A stretch of 64,000 nucleotides of DNA, from positions 186,001 to 250,000 of the forward strand of contig CAWKOX010000010.1 of NCBI GenBank assembly GCA_963851095.1, written 5' to 3'. Positions within the stretch are counted from its first letter, which is position 1, and every line of letters begins with the position of its first letter. This document shows, in pieces, positions 54,237 to 63,754 of this stretch. The DNA is from Oleispira sp963851095. GTDB taxonomy: Bacteria; Pseudomonadota; Gammaproteobacteria; Pseudomonadales; Oceanobacteraceae. The position numbers and the translations under genes were made by a program. The notes beneath the pieces were generated by a model that did not search any database, was not told the origin of the DNA, and was given only the letters and a program-made list of their open reading frames with translations.

Positions 54237-55625
54237 CTAAACAATAATCTTATTACGAATTTTCTTCGCGGCATTTTCAAGTGCATCGGCGATACGAGCC
54301 TTATCGTAGCTTTTCACTTTTTGAGTATCTAGATACAGCGAGAAACCTTCCGAGTCGTGTTCAATAAAGCTAGGGTCTGAGCCCAAATCACGGCGGAAGT
54401 CGATCACTTGATAAGTGGCAATTGGCTGAGAGAAGCCTTTCATTTCGACATCGCCTTTTAGGCGGCACATGATTTTGTCTTTCACTAAGTTGTAGGTCTC
54501 TGCCGAGATTAAGATCTCACCGGCTTCAGCGCTACTTTCTAAGCGGCTAGCAAGGTTTACTTCTTGGCCGATTATCGTGTAATCCATACGGCTTTCGGTG
54601 CCGAAGTTACCCACTGTACAGTAGCCGGTATTAATCCCCATGCGAATCTGCAAAGGCACTTTAATGCCTTGTTCTACCCATTTCTTACGCAAAAATTGCA
54701 TGTGTCTGCGCATATCAATTGCCATGGCTAGGCAGGCTAGGGCATCGCGCTTGGTACCGTTTGACTTAGGGTCGCCAAAGAAAACCATGACGCTATCACC
54801 AATAAACTTATCGATGGTGCCGCCGTGCTTTAGCGCAACTTTCGACATCTCAGTTAAATAGGTGTTCAGTACATCCGTTAGACTTTCAGCTTCCATTTGC
54901 TCAGAAAGTGCGGTAAATCCAACAATATCAGAAAAGAAAACGATCAGTTTCTTACGCTGTGTCTCTAAGCGGACTTCTTTTGAGCCCGAGAAAATCGATT
55001 CCCAAATTTGAGGCGAAATGTATTTTGATACTTTATGGGAAAGCTGCTGAAATCTTTCTACTTGACCCTGATACTTACGCTTAAGGCGCATTAAGTCACG
55101 GGCTTGTCGGTGGGAGTTAAAAGCGGTGATCGCTAAATGCATGCCGACACCTAGAGAAGCAGCCATAAATACAGCGGTTGGAAGCTCTGTGGCGCGTGTA
55201 AATCCAAAGCCAATGACACCAATGGCGGCGCCGATAAAGAGTGAAATAACACAAAATGTCCACGCGGTGACACTGCCCACAACAATAAAGCTGGTATTTA
55301 TCATGATTAAGAATAAAACCGTCAGCTCAAGTGGAAAACCAATGAGCGCAAGCATAAGACCACATAAAATAGCATCGCCATGAATCAGGATCTGGCGCGT
55401 ACCATAAGGGTGGCGTGCTCTGAATGAGCGAGTCAGGTATTGAAGTAGGTGAGGGTAAGTCAGTGCGAAAAGTGATATTAAAAGAATATTACCCGAAAAA
55501 TAACCGGTAAAAGTTCCTATCATTAAGGTTATTCCCGCGGCTGCATAGCCTAATACGCGCGCGATATAATCCTGCATTGGCATGCTGGTTTCACTGAAAT
55601 CGGAAATGGTTTTATCTTGACTCAT
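54237..55625 (-). CDS. cyaB: Membrane adenylate cyclase, class III (CyaB-like)
   Basis: 462 residues, nearly the length of Pseudomonas aeruginosa CyaB (463). About five or six membrane helices (residues ~28-175), resembling a MASE2 sensor, precede a class III cyclase domain (~225-410). The two metal-binding aspartates are in VFFSDIVGFTAL and GDSVMVFFGD, and YTIIGQEVNLASRLES is the catalytic transition-state segment. In Pseudomonas the product cAMP acts through Vfr. This links it in principle to the CRP-like site at cotH. Confidence 0.9.
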   Translation of the reverse strand: MSQDKTISDFSETSMPMQDYIARVLGYAAAGITLMIGTFTGYFSGNILLISLFALTYPHLLQYLTRSFRARHPYGTRQILIHGDAILCGLMLALIGFPLELTVLFLIMINTSFIVVGSVTAWTFCVISLFIGAAIGVIGFGFTRATELPTAVFMAASLGVGMHLAITAFNSHRQARDLMRLKRKYQGQVERFQQLSHKVSKYISPQIWESIFSGSKEVRLETQRKKLIVFFSDIVGFTALSEQMEAESLTDVLNTYLTEMSKVALKHGGTIDKFIGDSVMVFFGDPKSNGTKRDALACLAMAIDMRRHMQFLRKKWVEQGIKVPLQIRMGINTGYCTVGNFGTESRMDYTIIGQEVNLASRLESSAEAGEILISAETYNLVKDKIMCRLKGDVEMKGFSQPIATYQVIDFRRDLGSDPSFIEHDSEGFSLYLDTQKVKSYDKARIADALENAAKKIRNKIIV

Positions 55626-55732
55626 AACGGCTACATCAAAGTATTTAATGTCTATTTAGACTTATTCGATAACAATAGGCAAGCTCAGATAGCGAGTTTT
55701 TGCGTGCTTTGAGTATTAAGTGTGCTTAGAAT

Positions 55733-56347
55733 ATGAGTGAGATCATTTTAACTTCAAATCAGACAAAAGAATTAGACCCTATGGATGCTATTACGGCGAT
55801 CACTGAGCGAGTTTCGGTTGCTCAATTGACGGGACCAGGACCCAGTCAACAACAACTAGAGCAATTGTACACGGCTGCTTTTAGAGCGCCTGACCATGCT
55901 TGGATGAGGCCATGGCGTTACCTAACGATTCGAGGAGAGGGCTTATTAACGTTAGGGGATGTGTTTGTTGAAGCGGCTTTAAAAAAGAATGCTGACTTAA
56001 CGGAAGATAAAATTGCCAAGTTACGCAAAAAACCGCAACGTGCTCCTTTGATGATCGTGGCGATTGCGAATATTCAAACGCATGCGAAAGTTCCTGCGGT
56101 AGAACAGCGTTTGGCGGTGGGCGCTGGTATTCAAAATATATTAACCGCGGCTTATGCGATGGAATTGGGAGCTATATGGCGCACAGGGGAAATCGTTAAT
56201 GATGAGTATGTTAGAGGAGCGCTCGGATTGGAGGAAAATGAAGAGATCCTAGGCTTCATCTACTTAGGGCATGTAAATTGTAAATTAAAGAAACCTCCAG
56301 TATTGGCGCTAGAAGATTATGTTCAAGATTGGCCGCTTAATACATAA
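55733..56347 (+). CDS. NAD(P)H nitroreductase family protein (YdjA-like)
   Basis: 204 residues of the FMN-dependent nitroreductase fold. FRAPDHAWMRPWRYLTIRGEG (first 20: up to E) near residue 50 and GAIWRTGEIVNDEYVRGALGL near 140 match the small YdjA subgroup. IQNILTAAYAMELGA is the conserved helix at ~125. It reduces nitro- or quinone-type compounds; the natural substrate is unknown. The ATG at 55733 follows directly on a divergent promoter region shared with cyaB. Confidence 0.88.
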   Translation: MSEIILTSNQTKELDPMDAITAITERVSVAQLTGPGPSQQQLEQLYTAAFRAPDHAWMRPWRYLTIRGEGLLTLGDVFVEAALKKNADLTEDKIAKLRKKPQRAPLMIVAIANIQTHAKVPAVEQRLAVGAGIQNILTAAYAMELGAIWRTGEIVNDEYVRGALGLEENEEILGFIYLGHVNCKLKKPPVLALEDYVQDWPLNT

Positions 56348-56458
56348 AGTTGCTAAGTGAAGTTGTTAAGTGAAGCTGCTGATGGGTAATGTTAATAAAT
56401 AGATTGTTAATGAAATTCGTTTAAAAACAAAAGTTTATATAAAAACAACACTGCGGGC

Positions 56459-56487
56459 TTGACGCTAAACAGTCGACTACGTATAGT
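56459..56487 (+). promoter_or_regulatory. Promoter of tRNA-Ser
   Basis: TTGACG at 56459-56464 and TATAGT at 56482-56487 are 17 bases apart, followed by the GC-rich discriminator ACGCGCC typical of stable-RNA promoters. Confidence 0.75.
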
Positions 56488-56542
56488 ACGCGCCTCTGCA
56501 GTTGATGCAGCTAGCTATACATCGGATTGTTCGCTAGAGTTA

Positions 56543-56630
56543 GGTGAGGTGGCCGAGTGGCTGAAGGCGCACGCCTGGAAAGCGTGTAACGGGCAACCGT
56601 TCGAGAGTTCGAATCTCTCCCTCACCGCCA
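56543..56630 (+). tRNA. tRNA-Ser (anticodon GGA)
   Basis: 88 bases including CCA, with the long variable arm of class II tRNAs (AACGGGCAACCGTT hairpin). The anticodon loop CTGGAAA carries GGA. The acceptor GGTGAGG pairs with CCTCACC. Confidence 0.97.
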
Positions 56631-56965
56631 CTTAAATCTCGGTTTCTACGATCTTCACTCGTACAGCTTCATTTTTAAATTCATACCGTCAGCGTTAAAC
56701 CTCCTGAATAGCTTCAAATAATTAATAAAATTTTCTTAATACTCGTTATTTCAGATAGCGCATTTTGACGTACACTTTGCTATATTTGCCATTTACTTGA
56801 TAATGTAAAATAAATAAAAAAACTCAAAGCTTAAATAGTGGCCAATTCGATGGATGTTGAATAGACCGTTGGGCTTTTCTATCAGTAATCATTAAGTCGT
56901 TTTAGAAGTAAGGTCATTATCTGATCTTTTTTTATTACCACCGGTTTTATCAGGGAGTTAAACCA
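56631..56965. other. Gene-free stretch before the chalcone-isomerase-like gene
   Basis: 335 bases, AT-rich, with no gene or hairpin strong enough to name. It should contain the promoter of the following gene, whose GTG start has AGGGAG eight bases upstream. Confidence 0.4.
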
Positions 56966-58114
56966 GTGTTCTTTTCTGTTCCGCGTTGTATTTACAATCT
57001 TATTTTAACCATTAGTATCAGTCTGCTTTCTTGCTCTGTATTCGCGCTTGAATTAAAAGGTATTGCCAATTATCAGGCTTTAGGCAAGAGCTATTACATT
57101 GCTGCTCTCTATGTGAATGACATCACTCAAGACTTGGGTGAGGAGTTGGCTCAGAATAAGCATCAAAAGATGGTTATTAAGGTCACGTCTAAACGTTGGT
57201 CTTCTCGCAAGTGGAAAGCGCAATGGCAAGATAATATTGCGATCAATAATACCGCAGATGATGAATTACAATTAACCCGAGCGATCGCCATTTTTACTGA
57301 GTTTCCAATGGGCAGTTTACGCTTGGGTGATGAGGTCGTAATTGAATATACAGCTTCTCTCGGTACCAATATCTATTTTAATTCCCATCATATTATTACC
57401 ACAAATAGCCCCAAACTGTTTCAACACCTCGTCAATACGTGGATCGGTAAGTATCCGCCAGATCGTATATTTAGAGATCAAATCGAAGGTGCTGTGGCTC
57501 CAGATCCGGAGTTATTAGCTCAGTTAGATCAGCCCGTTAGTGAGAAAAGAATTGCACAGGTGGCGACTTGGTTTATTACCGAAGAGCAAAAACAAGCCGC
57601 TCAAAGATTGAAAGACCAATTGATCGCTGATGAGCTTAGAAAGAAAAAGCAACTAGAAGCAGATAGGCAGGCGCGTATATTGGCAGCGCAAAAACAAGAA
57701 GAGCGAATTAAAAAGCAGCACTTGGCAAGTAAATCTAAAGAACTCTCATTGCAGCAGGATCTTGCGATGCAGGATTATTATCAGGAGCTGTATCTGTGGC
57801 TTCTTCAAGACAAAATCAACGAGAGTATTGTATACCCGCCTTGGGCGAAGCAATTCTCATATGCCGGCCCTGTGGAGTTGTCGTTTGCCACAGACAGTGA
57901 TGCTAACTTGTTGAATGTTGTTAATAAAACCCCAGAGACTTCTTTGATCTTATCGCAAGAAGTTGGCCGTCGTTTGCAATTAGCGCTTGAGGTAGTTACT
58001 CGCCCACCTGAGCTACGGGGTGAGCGCTGGAGTTTTACTGTGAAATATGAATTTGATCCGGCGGTAGAAAAGGCTGTAATCTCTTTCCCTCAACCCGTTA
58101 AGCCTAGTTTTTAG
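56966..58114 (+). CDS. Exported chalcone-isomerase-like domain protein with C-terminal TonB-like domain
   Basis: 382 residues from GTG 56966. A signal peptide (~1-29) precedes a domain (~30-175) resembling the bacterial chalcone-isomerase-like family: LELKGIANYQALGKSYYIAALYV, then GDEVVIEYTASLGTNIYFN and WIGKYPPDRIFRDQI. A charged coiled coil (~210-265, rich in Lys, Gln, Glu) leads to a C-terminal domain (~275-375) with VYPPWAKQFSYAGPVELSF and RWSFTVKYEF, similar to TonB C-terminal or energy-transducer folds. The combination is unusual. Function is unknown. Its 3' end overlaps the converging BASS gene by 11 bases. Confidence 0.65.
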   Translation: MFFSVPRCIYNLILTISISLLSCSVFALELKGIANYQALGKSYYIAALYVNDITQDLGEELAQNKHQKMVIKVTSKRWSSRKWKAQWQDNIAINNTADDELQLTRAIAIFTEFPMGSLRLGDEVVIEYTASLGTNIYFNSHHIITTNSPKLFQHLVNTWIGKYPPDRIFRDQIEGAVAPDPELLAQLDQPVSEKRIAQVATWFITEEQKQAAQRLKDQLIADELRKKKQLEADRQARILAAQKQEERIKKQHLASKSKELSLQQDLAMQDYYQELYLWLLQDKINESIVYPPWAKQFSYAGPVELSFATDSDANLLNVVNKTPETSLILSQEVGRRLQLALEVVTRPPELRGERWSFTVKYEFDPAVEKAVISFPQPVKPSF

Positions 58115-59075
58115 AAGGGTCAAAAACTTTTGCTGATTGGCTGCGCTGTTTTTCAACGGCGCGTATCTTTATATCGGTTTGCCAGCGCCACAATCCGGCT
58201 AATAGCGCGCCGCTAATGTTGTGCCAGATGCTAAAAATAGCGCCGGGTAACGCAGCAATAGGGCCAAAATATTTCAACGCTAGAGCAACCCCTAAACCTG
58301 AATTTTGCATACCAATTTCAATGGCTAGGGTACGACAGGTCACCTCGGTCTGACGAGTCAGTTTGCCAGCCGCATAACCGCTGATTAAACCAATAATATT
58401 ATGCAGAGCCACCGCGGCAAATACACCATAACCTAATGTTCCTATCTCGTCGGCATTGAGTGCAACGATGATCGCGATGATGATCAAAATAAGGACACTA
58501 GCAATATCGGCAAGGTGTTTATTTATCTTATTAGTAAAGTTTGGCTGGAAGTGGGTAATTAAAGCCCCAGCTAAAAGAGGAATTAATACCAGCTTAAAGA
58601 GGCTAAGCAAGATGGCTAGGCTATCGATTTGAACAATCTCACCGGCCGTAAGGCTGATGATCCAAGGTGTTGCGAAAACGCCCCAGAGGGTTGAAGCGAG
58701 TGTCATGCTTACAGACAAGGCAACATCGCCGCGGGCTAAAAAAGTCATGACATTTGATGCGGTTCCACCTGCGCAAGCGCCGACAATCACCATGCCTAGG
58801 GTTAATTCATCGGATAAGCTAAATGCTTTAGCGAGTAAGACCGCAGAAATCGGCATGACCGAAAACTGTAAAATAATGGCTAAGGCGATGGGTTGTGGAT
58901 TGTGCCAGACTCGTTTGAAATCACTGGCTCGCAGAGTAAGCCCCATGGAAAACATAATGGCGGCCAATAACGGCATGATCGCGTCTTTCCAGCCCATAAG
59001 GGGGGCTGGGTCGTTGTAAGCTAGCAGCGCGACAATGATCGCGAGTATAGGAAATAAACGGCTGACTGAAAGCAT
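58104..59075 (-). CDS. Bile-acid:sodium symporter (BASS) family transporter
   Basis: 323 residues from ATG 59075, the first plausible start; a TTG at 59120 is in frame but its context is poor. About nine to ten membrane helices with family features: IMFSMGLTLRASDF, VIVGACAGGTASNVMTFLARGDVALSVSMT and EIGMQNSGLGVALA. Members move organic acids, pantoate or metabolites with sodium; the substrate is not clear. It converges on and overlaps the previous gene. Confidence 0.92.
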   Translation of the reverse strand: MLSVSRLFPILAIIVALLAYNDPAPLMGWKDAIMPLLAAIMFSMGLTLRASDFKRVWHNPQPIALAIILQFSVMPISAVLLAKAFSLSDELTLGMVIVGACAGGTASNVMTFLARGDVALSVSMTLASTLWGVFATPWIISLTAGEIVQIDSLAILLSLFKLVLIPLLAGALITHFQPNFTNKINKHLADIASVLILIIIAIIVALNADEIGTLGYGVFAAVALHNIIGLISGYAAGKLTRQTEVTCRTLAIEIGMQNSGLGVALALKYFGPIAALPGAIFSIWHNISGALLAGLWRWQTDIKIRAVEKQRSQSAKVFDPSKN

Positions 59076-59157
59076 GCTGGTATTGCTCAAGTAGAAAATT
59101 ATGCGCGCAGTATAGCGCAAATAATTGGCTCAAGCAGTGTGTGCCAAGGCAAAATAC

Positions 59158-60003
59158 TTAAAGCGTTTTGTAATTCTCGTGGTCTTCAGACCATTGAGTT
59201 AAAAACTCACGATTATCATGGTCCCAAGGATGAAAATCACGGCGAAAATAGTCGATATAATCACGCCATAAGTTAGGCACCATACCGGGTTTTCTGAAGT
59301 AGAAACTGAAGCCGCTTAACCAAGTTTTGGGTTTAAATAACTGGCTATCTTTCCATAAAAAGACCATTTGCAATAGCGACGTACGCATCATAAACATCAG
59401 GGTAATAGTGATCATGGCGGATATACGAATCCAGTAACTTCCTACTGCCTCTTGATACACATCAAATGCGACAGCTTTGTGTTCGGTTTCTTCTGCAGCA
59501 TGCCACTTCCAAAGTTCTTTGAATTGTTCATCCATGCCTTCGGTAGCTTCTGGGTTGGTGAGCACTTGGTGTGCCATGATGGCAGTGAAGTGCTCTAAGG
59601 CACAGGTAACCGCAAGCATGTGTTTTGCAGGAATGTATTTACGCATCCACTTGCGCTCTTTTTTCTGGAAGGCTTCATATTTTTTAGCGGGGTAACCAAC
59701 CGTATCAAGAAAACGATTGAATTGTGAATGTTCGTGCCCATGCATGGCTTCTTGTTTGATAAAGCCTTTAATTTGTTCAAGTAATCTAGGGTTTTTTATT
59801 TTATGTTGATGGTCGCGAACGGCGTCCATAAACATCTTTTCGCCTTCTGGAAACTGGCAAGAGAGTGCGCCCATAAACGTCGATCTAAAGGCGTCATTGC
59901 TGTACCAATACTTTGGCAGTTCATCTAAGTTGAATTCAAAATTCATTTTGCGGCCAGGAATATCAATGCTGGCGCTGATTTCTTGTGAATGAGGATTAAC
60001 CAT
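59158..60003 (-). CDS. PF10118-type metal-dependent hydrolase
   Basis: 281 residues. Glu/His pairs arranged as in ferritin-like diiron proteins are visible: FIKQEAMHGHEHSQFN (~85), ALEHFTAIMAHQV (~135) and WHAAEETEHKAVAFDVY (~170), with two hydrophobic helices near 190-220. This is the family annotated as predicted metal-dependent hydrolase. The reaction is unknown; a role in lipid or hydrocarbon modification would fit an oil degrader but is only a suggestion. Confidence 0.85.
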   Translation of the reverse strand: MVNPHSQEISASIDIPGRKMNFEFNLDELPKYWYSNDAFRSTFMGALSCQFPEGEKMFMDAVRDHQHKIKNPRLLEQIKGFIKQEAMHGHEHSQFNRFLDTVGYPAKKYEAFQKKERKWMRKYIPAKHMLAVTCALEHFTAIMAHQVLTNPEATEGMDEQFKELWKWHAAEETEHKAVAFDVYQEAVGSYWIRISAMITITLMFMMRTSLLQMVFLWKDSQLFKPKTWLSGFSFYFRKPGMVPNLWRDYIDYFRRDFHPWDHDNREFLTQWSEDHENYKTL

Positions 60004-60157
60004 GGCGATTGCGATCCTTCTTATTATTAAAGTAATAACTAAAGTATAGGCCGCCGGTGCGATTTAAACAGGTTATCGTGGGACAGTGTAAGCAAGGGCT
60101 AGCCTGTAGATTGGCAAGTTATAACCTAAGGCTTTTACTGAATGTAAATGCTTCAGG

Positions 60158-61582
60158 TTATAAAATTGGGGAAAATAGACGGGCCGCTTTTGTCGCTAAG
60201 GTAGTAAAGAAATTACTCTCTTTAGGGAAGTTAATGCTGACCCTAAAGTCTTCCTGAAGCATGCTTTCTACGTCTTTAGCAAACGCCTTATCTTCAATTA
60301 ATGCATTGAGTTCAAAGTTGATGCGTAACGAGCGATTATCTAAATTTGCACTGCCGATGTAGCTTAAATTATCATCGACCAAAAGCGTTTTTTGATGCAG
60401 GAATCCTGGTTGATATTGTAAAAAAGTAATCCCTAGTTTTCTTAACTGGCTGACGTAGTTTCGAGTCGCATAAGAGATAATGAGGTTGTCGCTCTTATCG
60501 GGTAATAAAATGCGAATATCCAGTCCTTTCAATGCCGCAAGTTGCAATGCACCCATAACGTTTAAATCAGGAACAAAGTAGGGGGTCGCAATCCAGATGC
60601 GCTTTTGTGCCGACAATATTAACTGCACAAAGCTCAAACTCATGGTCTCCATTGCATCTGCTGGGCCACTTGGAATAATCAGTGTTTTAACATTGCTTTC
60701 AGTGGGGTATACCTGCCAGTTTAAATTTAGGACTTTATCCTGAGCCCAGTACCAATCTTCAACAAACGACAACTGCGCTGCTAATGTGGCTGGGCCATCG
60801 ATTTGTAAGTGGGTATCTCGCCACAAATCATCATTAGGAATGCGACCTAGGTATTCATTGCCGACATTGTGGCCACCAATAAAGCAGGTTTTACTGTCCA
60901 CCACTACCAGCTTTCTGTGATTGCGGAAGTTGAGCTGCAGACGGCGTCTCAGTTTTCGTGGATTGAAGCGGCTGAATTCTATGCCAGATTTTTTCATTTG
61001 TTGGAAGTATCTGTGCCTAAGTCCGACACTGCCAATTTCGTCGTACAAAAAATAGACTCTTACCCCTTGCTCTGCCTTATCGATGAGGGCTTGCTTTAAA
61101 CGGCGGCCAAGTTCGTCATCATTGACGATATAAAACTGTACTAAAATCGTTTCTTTAGCGGATTCAATGGCGTTAAACATATGCGCGAACGTCTGCTCGC
61201 CATTAATTAATAATCGCACATTGTTTTCTTCGCTTTGAGGCAGTCTGGACAACGCTTCTAAAGGAATGATGGCACGTGACTTATCACTGTTAATAAACGC
61301 GTTGGCGCACATTCGTTGTTCGAAGTGCAGCTCTTTCAGTACTTTGCTACTGGCCTTGCGGGCATTTTTGTAGCCATGAAATCTTCGACTACCAAAGAAT
61401 AGGTATAGGGGTAGGGCGATAAAGGGGATAAAGGTTAGAACAGTAACCCAGGCGAGGGTACCTTGTGAGGTTCGGCCGTTCCAAATAGCATCGATGGTCG
61501 CTAATAAGCCTAAGCCATAGAATAACGCAGGCCATGCCCATTTGTATCCTTCGATCCAAAACTCTGCAGTTGTCCAAGCCAA
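60158..61582 (-). CDS. cls: Cardiolipin synthase
   Basis: 474 residues. Two N-terminal membrane helices (~8-30 and 38-60) precede two phospholipase D motifs: HRKLVVVDSKTCFIGGHN (~215) and HQKTLLVDDNLSYIGSANLD (~395), each with the catalytic HxK(x)4D. It condenses two phosphatidylglycerols to cardiolipin at the inner membrane. Length and layout match ClsA (486 in E. coli). Transcribed on its own, with 154 bases to the upstream gene. Confidence 0.95.
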   Translation of the reverse strand: MAWTTAEFWIEGYKWAWPALFYGLGLLATIDAIWNGRTSQGTLAWVTVLTFIPFIALPLYLFFGSRRFHGYKNARKASSKVLKELHFEQRMCANAFINSDKSRAIIPLEALSRLPQSEENNVRLLINGEQTFAHMFNAIESAKETILVQFYIVNDDELGRRLKQALIDKAEQGVRVYFLYDEIGSVGLRHRYFQQMKKSGIEFSRFNPRKLRRRLQLNFRNHRKLVVVDSKTCFIGGHNVGNEYLGRIPNDDLWRDTHLQIDGPATLAAQLSFVEDWYWAQDKVLNLNWQVYPTESNVKTLIIPSGPADAMETMSLSFVQLILSAQKRIWIATPYFVPDLNVMGALQLAALKGLDIRILLPDKSDNLIISYATRNYVSQLRKLGITFLQYQPGFLHQKTLLVDDNLSYIGSANLDNRSLRINFELNALIEDKAFAKDVESMLQEDFRVSINFPKESNFFTTLATKAARLFSPIL

Positions 61583-61660
61583 GTTAGGCTCCCTATCAAT
61601 AATCTGTGGCTCAGTATAGAGCAGCGATTGATTTGGAGCCAGACCTAGCCAAACACGAAT

Positions 61661-62212
61661 TTATTTACCGATTAGGCGTAAAAATTCACTGCGTGTTGCC
61701 TGTTGTTCTCTGAAGGAACCCATCATGACAGAAGTCGACATCGAAGAATTTTGCTTCTGTACGCCTCGCATCATCATGCACATGTGGCGAGCTTCAATAA
61801 CGACTGCAACGCCGCGTGCGCCGGTGACTTCTTGCACGGCTTCAGCAATTTGCTTGGTTAGATTTTCTTGAATCTGCAAACGGCGTGCAAACATATCAGT
61901 GATGCGAGCGAATTTAGATAAGCCAAGCACGTTGCCATTAGGAAGGTAGCCAATGTGTACTTTACCAATGAACGGCAGCATGTGGTGTTCGCACATCGAA
62001 TACATTTCGATATCGCTGATCACGACCATTTCATCATTATCGCTAGCAAAAACCGCATTATTAACGATATCTTCTAAAGATTGCTCATAACCGCCCGTTA
62101 AAAATTGCATGGCTTTCGCAGCACGTTTAGGGGTGTCTAAAAGCCCTTCACGGTTAACATCTTCCCCAAGTTCAGTAATGACTTGAGAGTAAAGATCAGA
62201 CAGCGCTTTCAT
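61661..62212 (-). CDS. folE: GTP cyclohydrolase I
   Basis: 183 residues from ATG 62212, chosen because GGAGAAG lies just upstream; an in-frame ATG 57 bases earlier is unlikely. FolE opens GTP to dihydroneopterin triphosphate for folate synthesis. Zinc ligands are present in MYSMCEHHMLPF (Cys and His) and ARHMCMMMRGV. The C-terminal SFREQQATRSEFLRLI is typical of the short, Pseudomonas-like FolE1. It follows murI by 60 bases. Confidence 0.95.
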   Translation of the reverse strand: MKALSDLYSQVITELGEDVNREGLLDTPKRAAKAMQFLTGGYEQSLEDIVNNAVFASDNDEMVVISDIEMYSMCEHHMLPFIGKVHIGYLPNGNVLGLSKFARITDMFARRLQIQENLTKQIAEAVQEVTGARGVAVVIEARHMCMMMRGVQKQNSSMSTSVMMGSFREQQATRSEFLRLIGK

Positions 62213-62272
62213 CGCTTCTCCAGAATATAAAGTTATGGCATAGGCATAATGCTCGCGCATTTTACGCAATTA

Positions 62273-63070
62273 TCAAATAATGTTAAAGGACTGGTAGGGG
62301 GCAATACGCTGACAGGCCGAGAAAAAGGCCTCTTTATTAGCAATTGCACCGGTCGATAGAAAATAATGTTGCGTACTAGGCTGCTGAAGCACCGCTAAGT
62401 CATGGCTTTGCTGCTGTAAGATAAAGCACAAGCGGCGGGCAATTGCTTGACCAGAATCGACTAAATCTATGTGTGGATAGCGGTTAGAGATTTCTTCGCT
62501 AAGAATAGGGAAGTGGGTGCAGCCTAGGATGACTTGATCTAACGTCGCTTGTTTGATCCAAGGCAGCAGTATGTTATCGAGTGCTTGCGCATCAAGCTGG
62601 CCGGTTAACCAATATTGCTCGGCTAACTGCACTAGCTCGCTACTGCCAATACGGTCGACTTTACAATCTTCGGCATAATCGGCGATGAGCTGGTCTGTGT
62701 AGGGGCGGTCAATCGTGGCTGGAGTCGCTAATAAAGCAATGTGGCGATTGTTGCTACATTGAGCGGCTGTTTTGATCGCGGGAACGACGCCGATAATGGG
62801 TATGTCAAAGACGTCACGCAGCGCGGGAAGGGCGAGTGTGCTGGCCGTATTGCACGCAATGACAATAATATCCACGGGGTGTTTGGAATAGGCTGTTTGG
62901 CACAGTGATACGATACGTTCTGTAAGAATATCATCTGGCTGAATACCATAAGGAAACAGCTGATTATCCATCAGGTAGTGCGTCTCTAACCCAGGCACTG
63001 CTTTGCGGATGTGCTGCAAAACACTAAAGCCGCCAATGCCCGAGTCAAAAATAAGCGCTGATACTGTCAT
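62273..63070 (-). CDS. murI: Glutamate racemase
   Basis: 265 residues. MurI makes D-glutamate for peptidoglycan. The two catalytic cysteines are visible, in IVIACNTASTLA (~74) and VILGCTHFPILSEE (~185), and FDSGIGGFSVL (~9) is the family start. No signal peptide. It is followed closely by folE, a pairing without functional link. Confidence 0.96.
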   Translation of the reverse strand: MTVSALIFDSGIGGFSVLQHIRKAVPGLETHYLMDNQLFPYGIQPDDILTERIVSLCQTAYSKHPVDIIVIACNTASTLALPALRDVFDIPIIGVVPAIKTAAQCSNNRHIALLATPATIDRPYTDQLIADYAEDCKVDRIGSSELVQLAEQYWLTGQLDAQALDNILLPWIKQATLDQVILGCTHFPILSEEISNRYPHIDLVDSGQAIARRLCFILQQQSHDLAVLQQPSTQHYFLSTGAIANKEAFFSACQRIAPYQSFNII

Positions 63071-63118
63071 AAATTTAGTCAGTCAGAGTTTAATCATCAG
63101 AGTTTAATCAATCAGCGA

Positions 63119-63715
63119 TTAATTAGCTGTGAACGATAAGCTGAATGTAAGAGGAACCGTATAAGTAATCGATTTAAGACCGGCTATCTCTTTCAGTTTA
63201 TTGATGCCAGCAACAAGATTGAAGCTATTGGCATCAATCAACATCGGCGTAATGCTGTTCACCGTTACGCTGTTATCTTTGTTAGTACTGATCATAACCA
63301 AGCAATTGGCTTGAGCTTGTTCGCCATGCAGCGAGATTTTACCCTTTAATTCAAACTGGGTAGATTTTCCTGCACGCACTTGCTCTAGAATTTCTTTTGG
63401 AATTTCTGCTTCGAAACTCGCTTGGCTAAATTGTGAGGTTTCAAATAAGTGCTCTTGCATGCGCTCATCACGGATGCCAATACGCGTGTCGACACTGGCA
63501 AGATCAATGTTTAGGGTCGCAAGCCCGGCTGAGTTGATGGCCGCATCAAACTTTTTAAAATGATGAACTTCGGTTGTATGGGTATTTTTACTGGTTAAAA
63601 AGTGAATGCTTGAAGGCTGCTGCAAAGACCAATCGGCTGAACTAATACCACTGGCGAGTAATGAGAATGAAAGGATAAGGGCCTTCATTGAGGTAGTCAG
63701 AGAGTTGTTTTTCAT
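63119..63715 (-). CDS. YceI-family periplasmic protein
   Basis: 198 residues with a signal peptide ending GISSA (~27) and a lipocalin-like beta barrel. FKKFDAAINSAGLATLNIDLAS (key part FDAAINSAGLATLNIDLAS) and RDERMQEHLFETSQFSQASF match YceI, which binds polyisoprenoid lipids. Ribosome site AAGGAAT precedes ATG 63715. The physiological role is not known. Confidence 0.9.
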   Translation of the reverse strand: MKNNSLTTSMKALILSFSLLASGISSADWSLQQPSSIHFLTSKNTHTTEVHHFKKFDAAINSAGLATLNIDLASVDTRIGIRDERMQEHLFETSQFSQASFEAEIPKEILEQVRAGKSTQFELKGKISLHGEQAQANCLVMISTNKDNSVTVNSITPMLIDANSFNLVAGINKLKEIAGLKSITYTVPLTFSLSFTAN

Positions 63716-63754
63716 GTGAGTATTCCTTATTTATTATATTTGGTTGTTTTAAGC

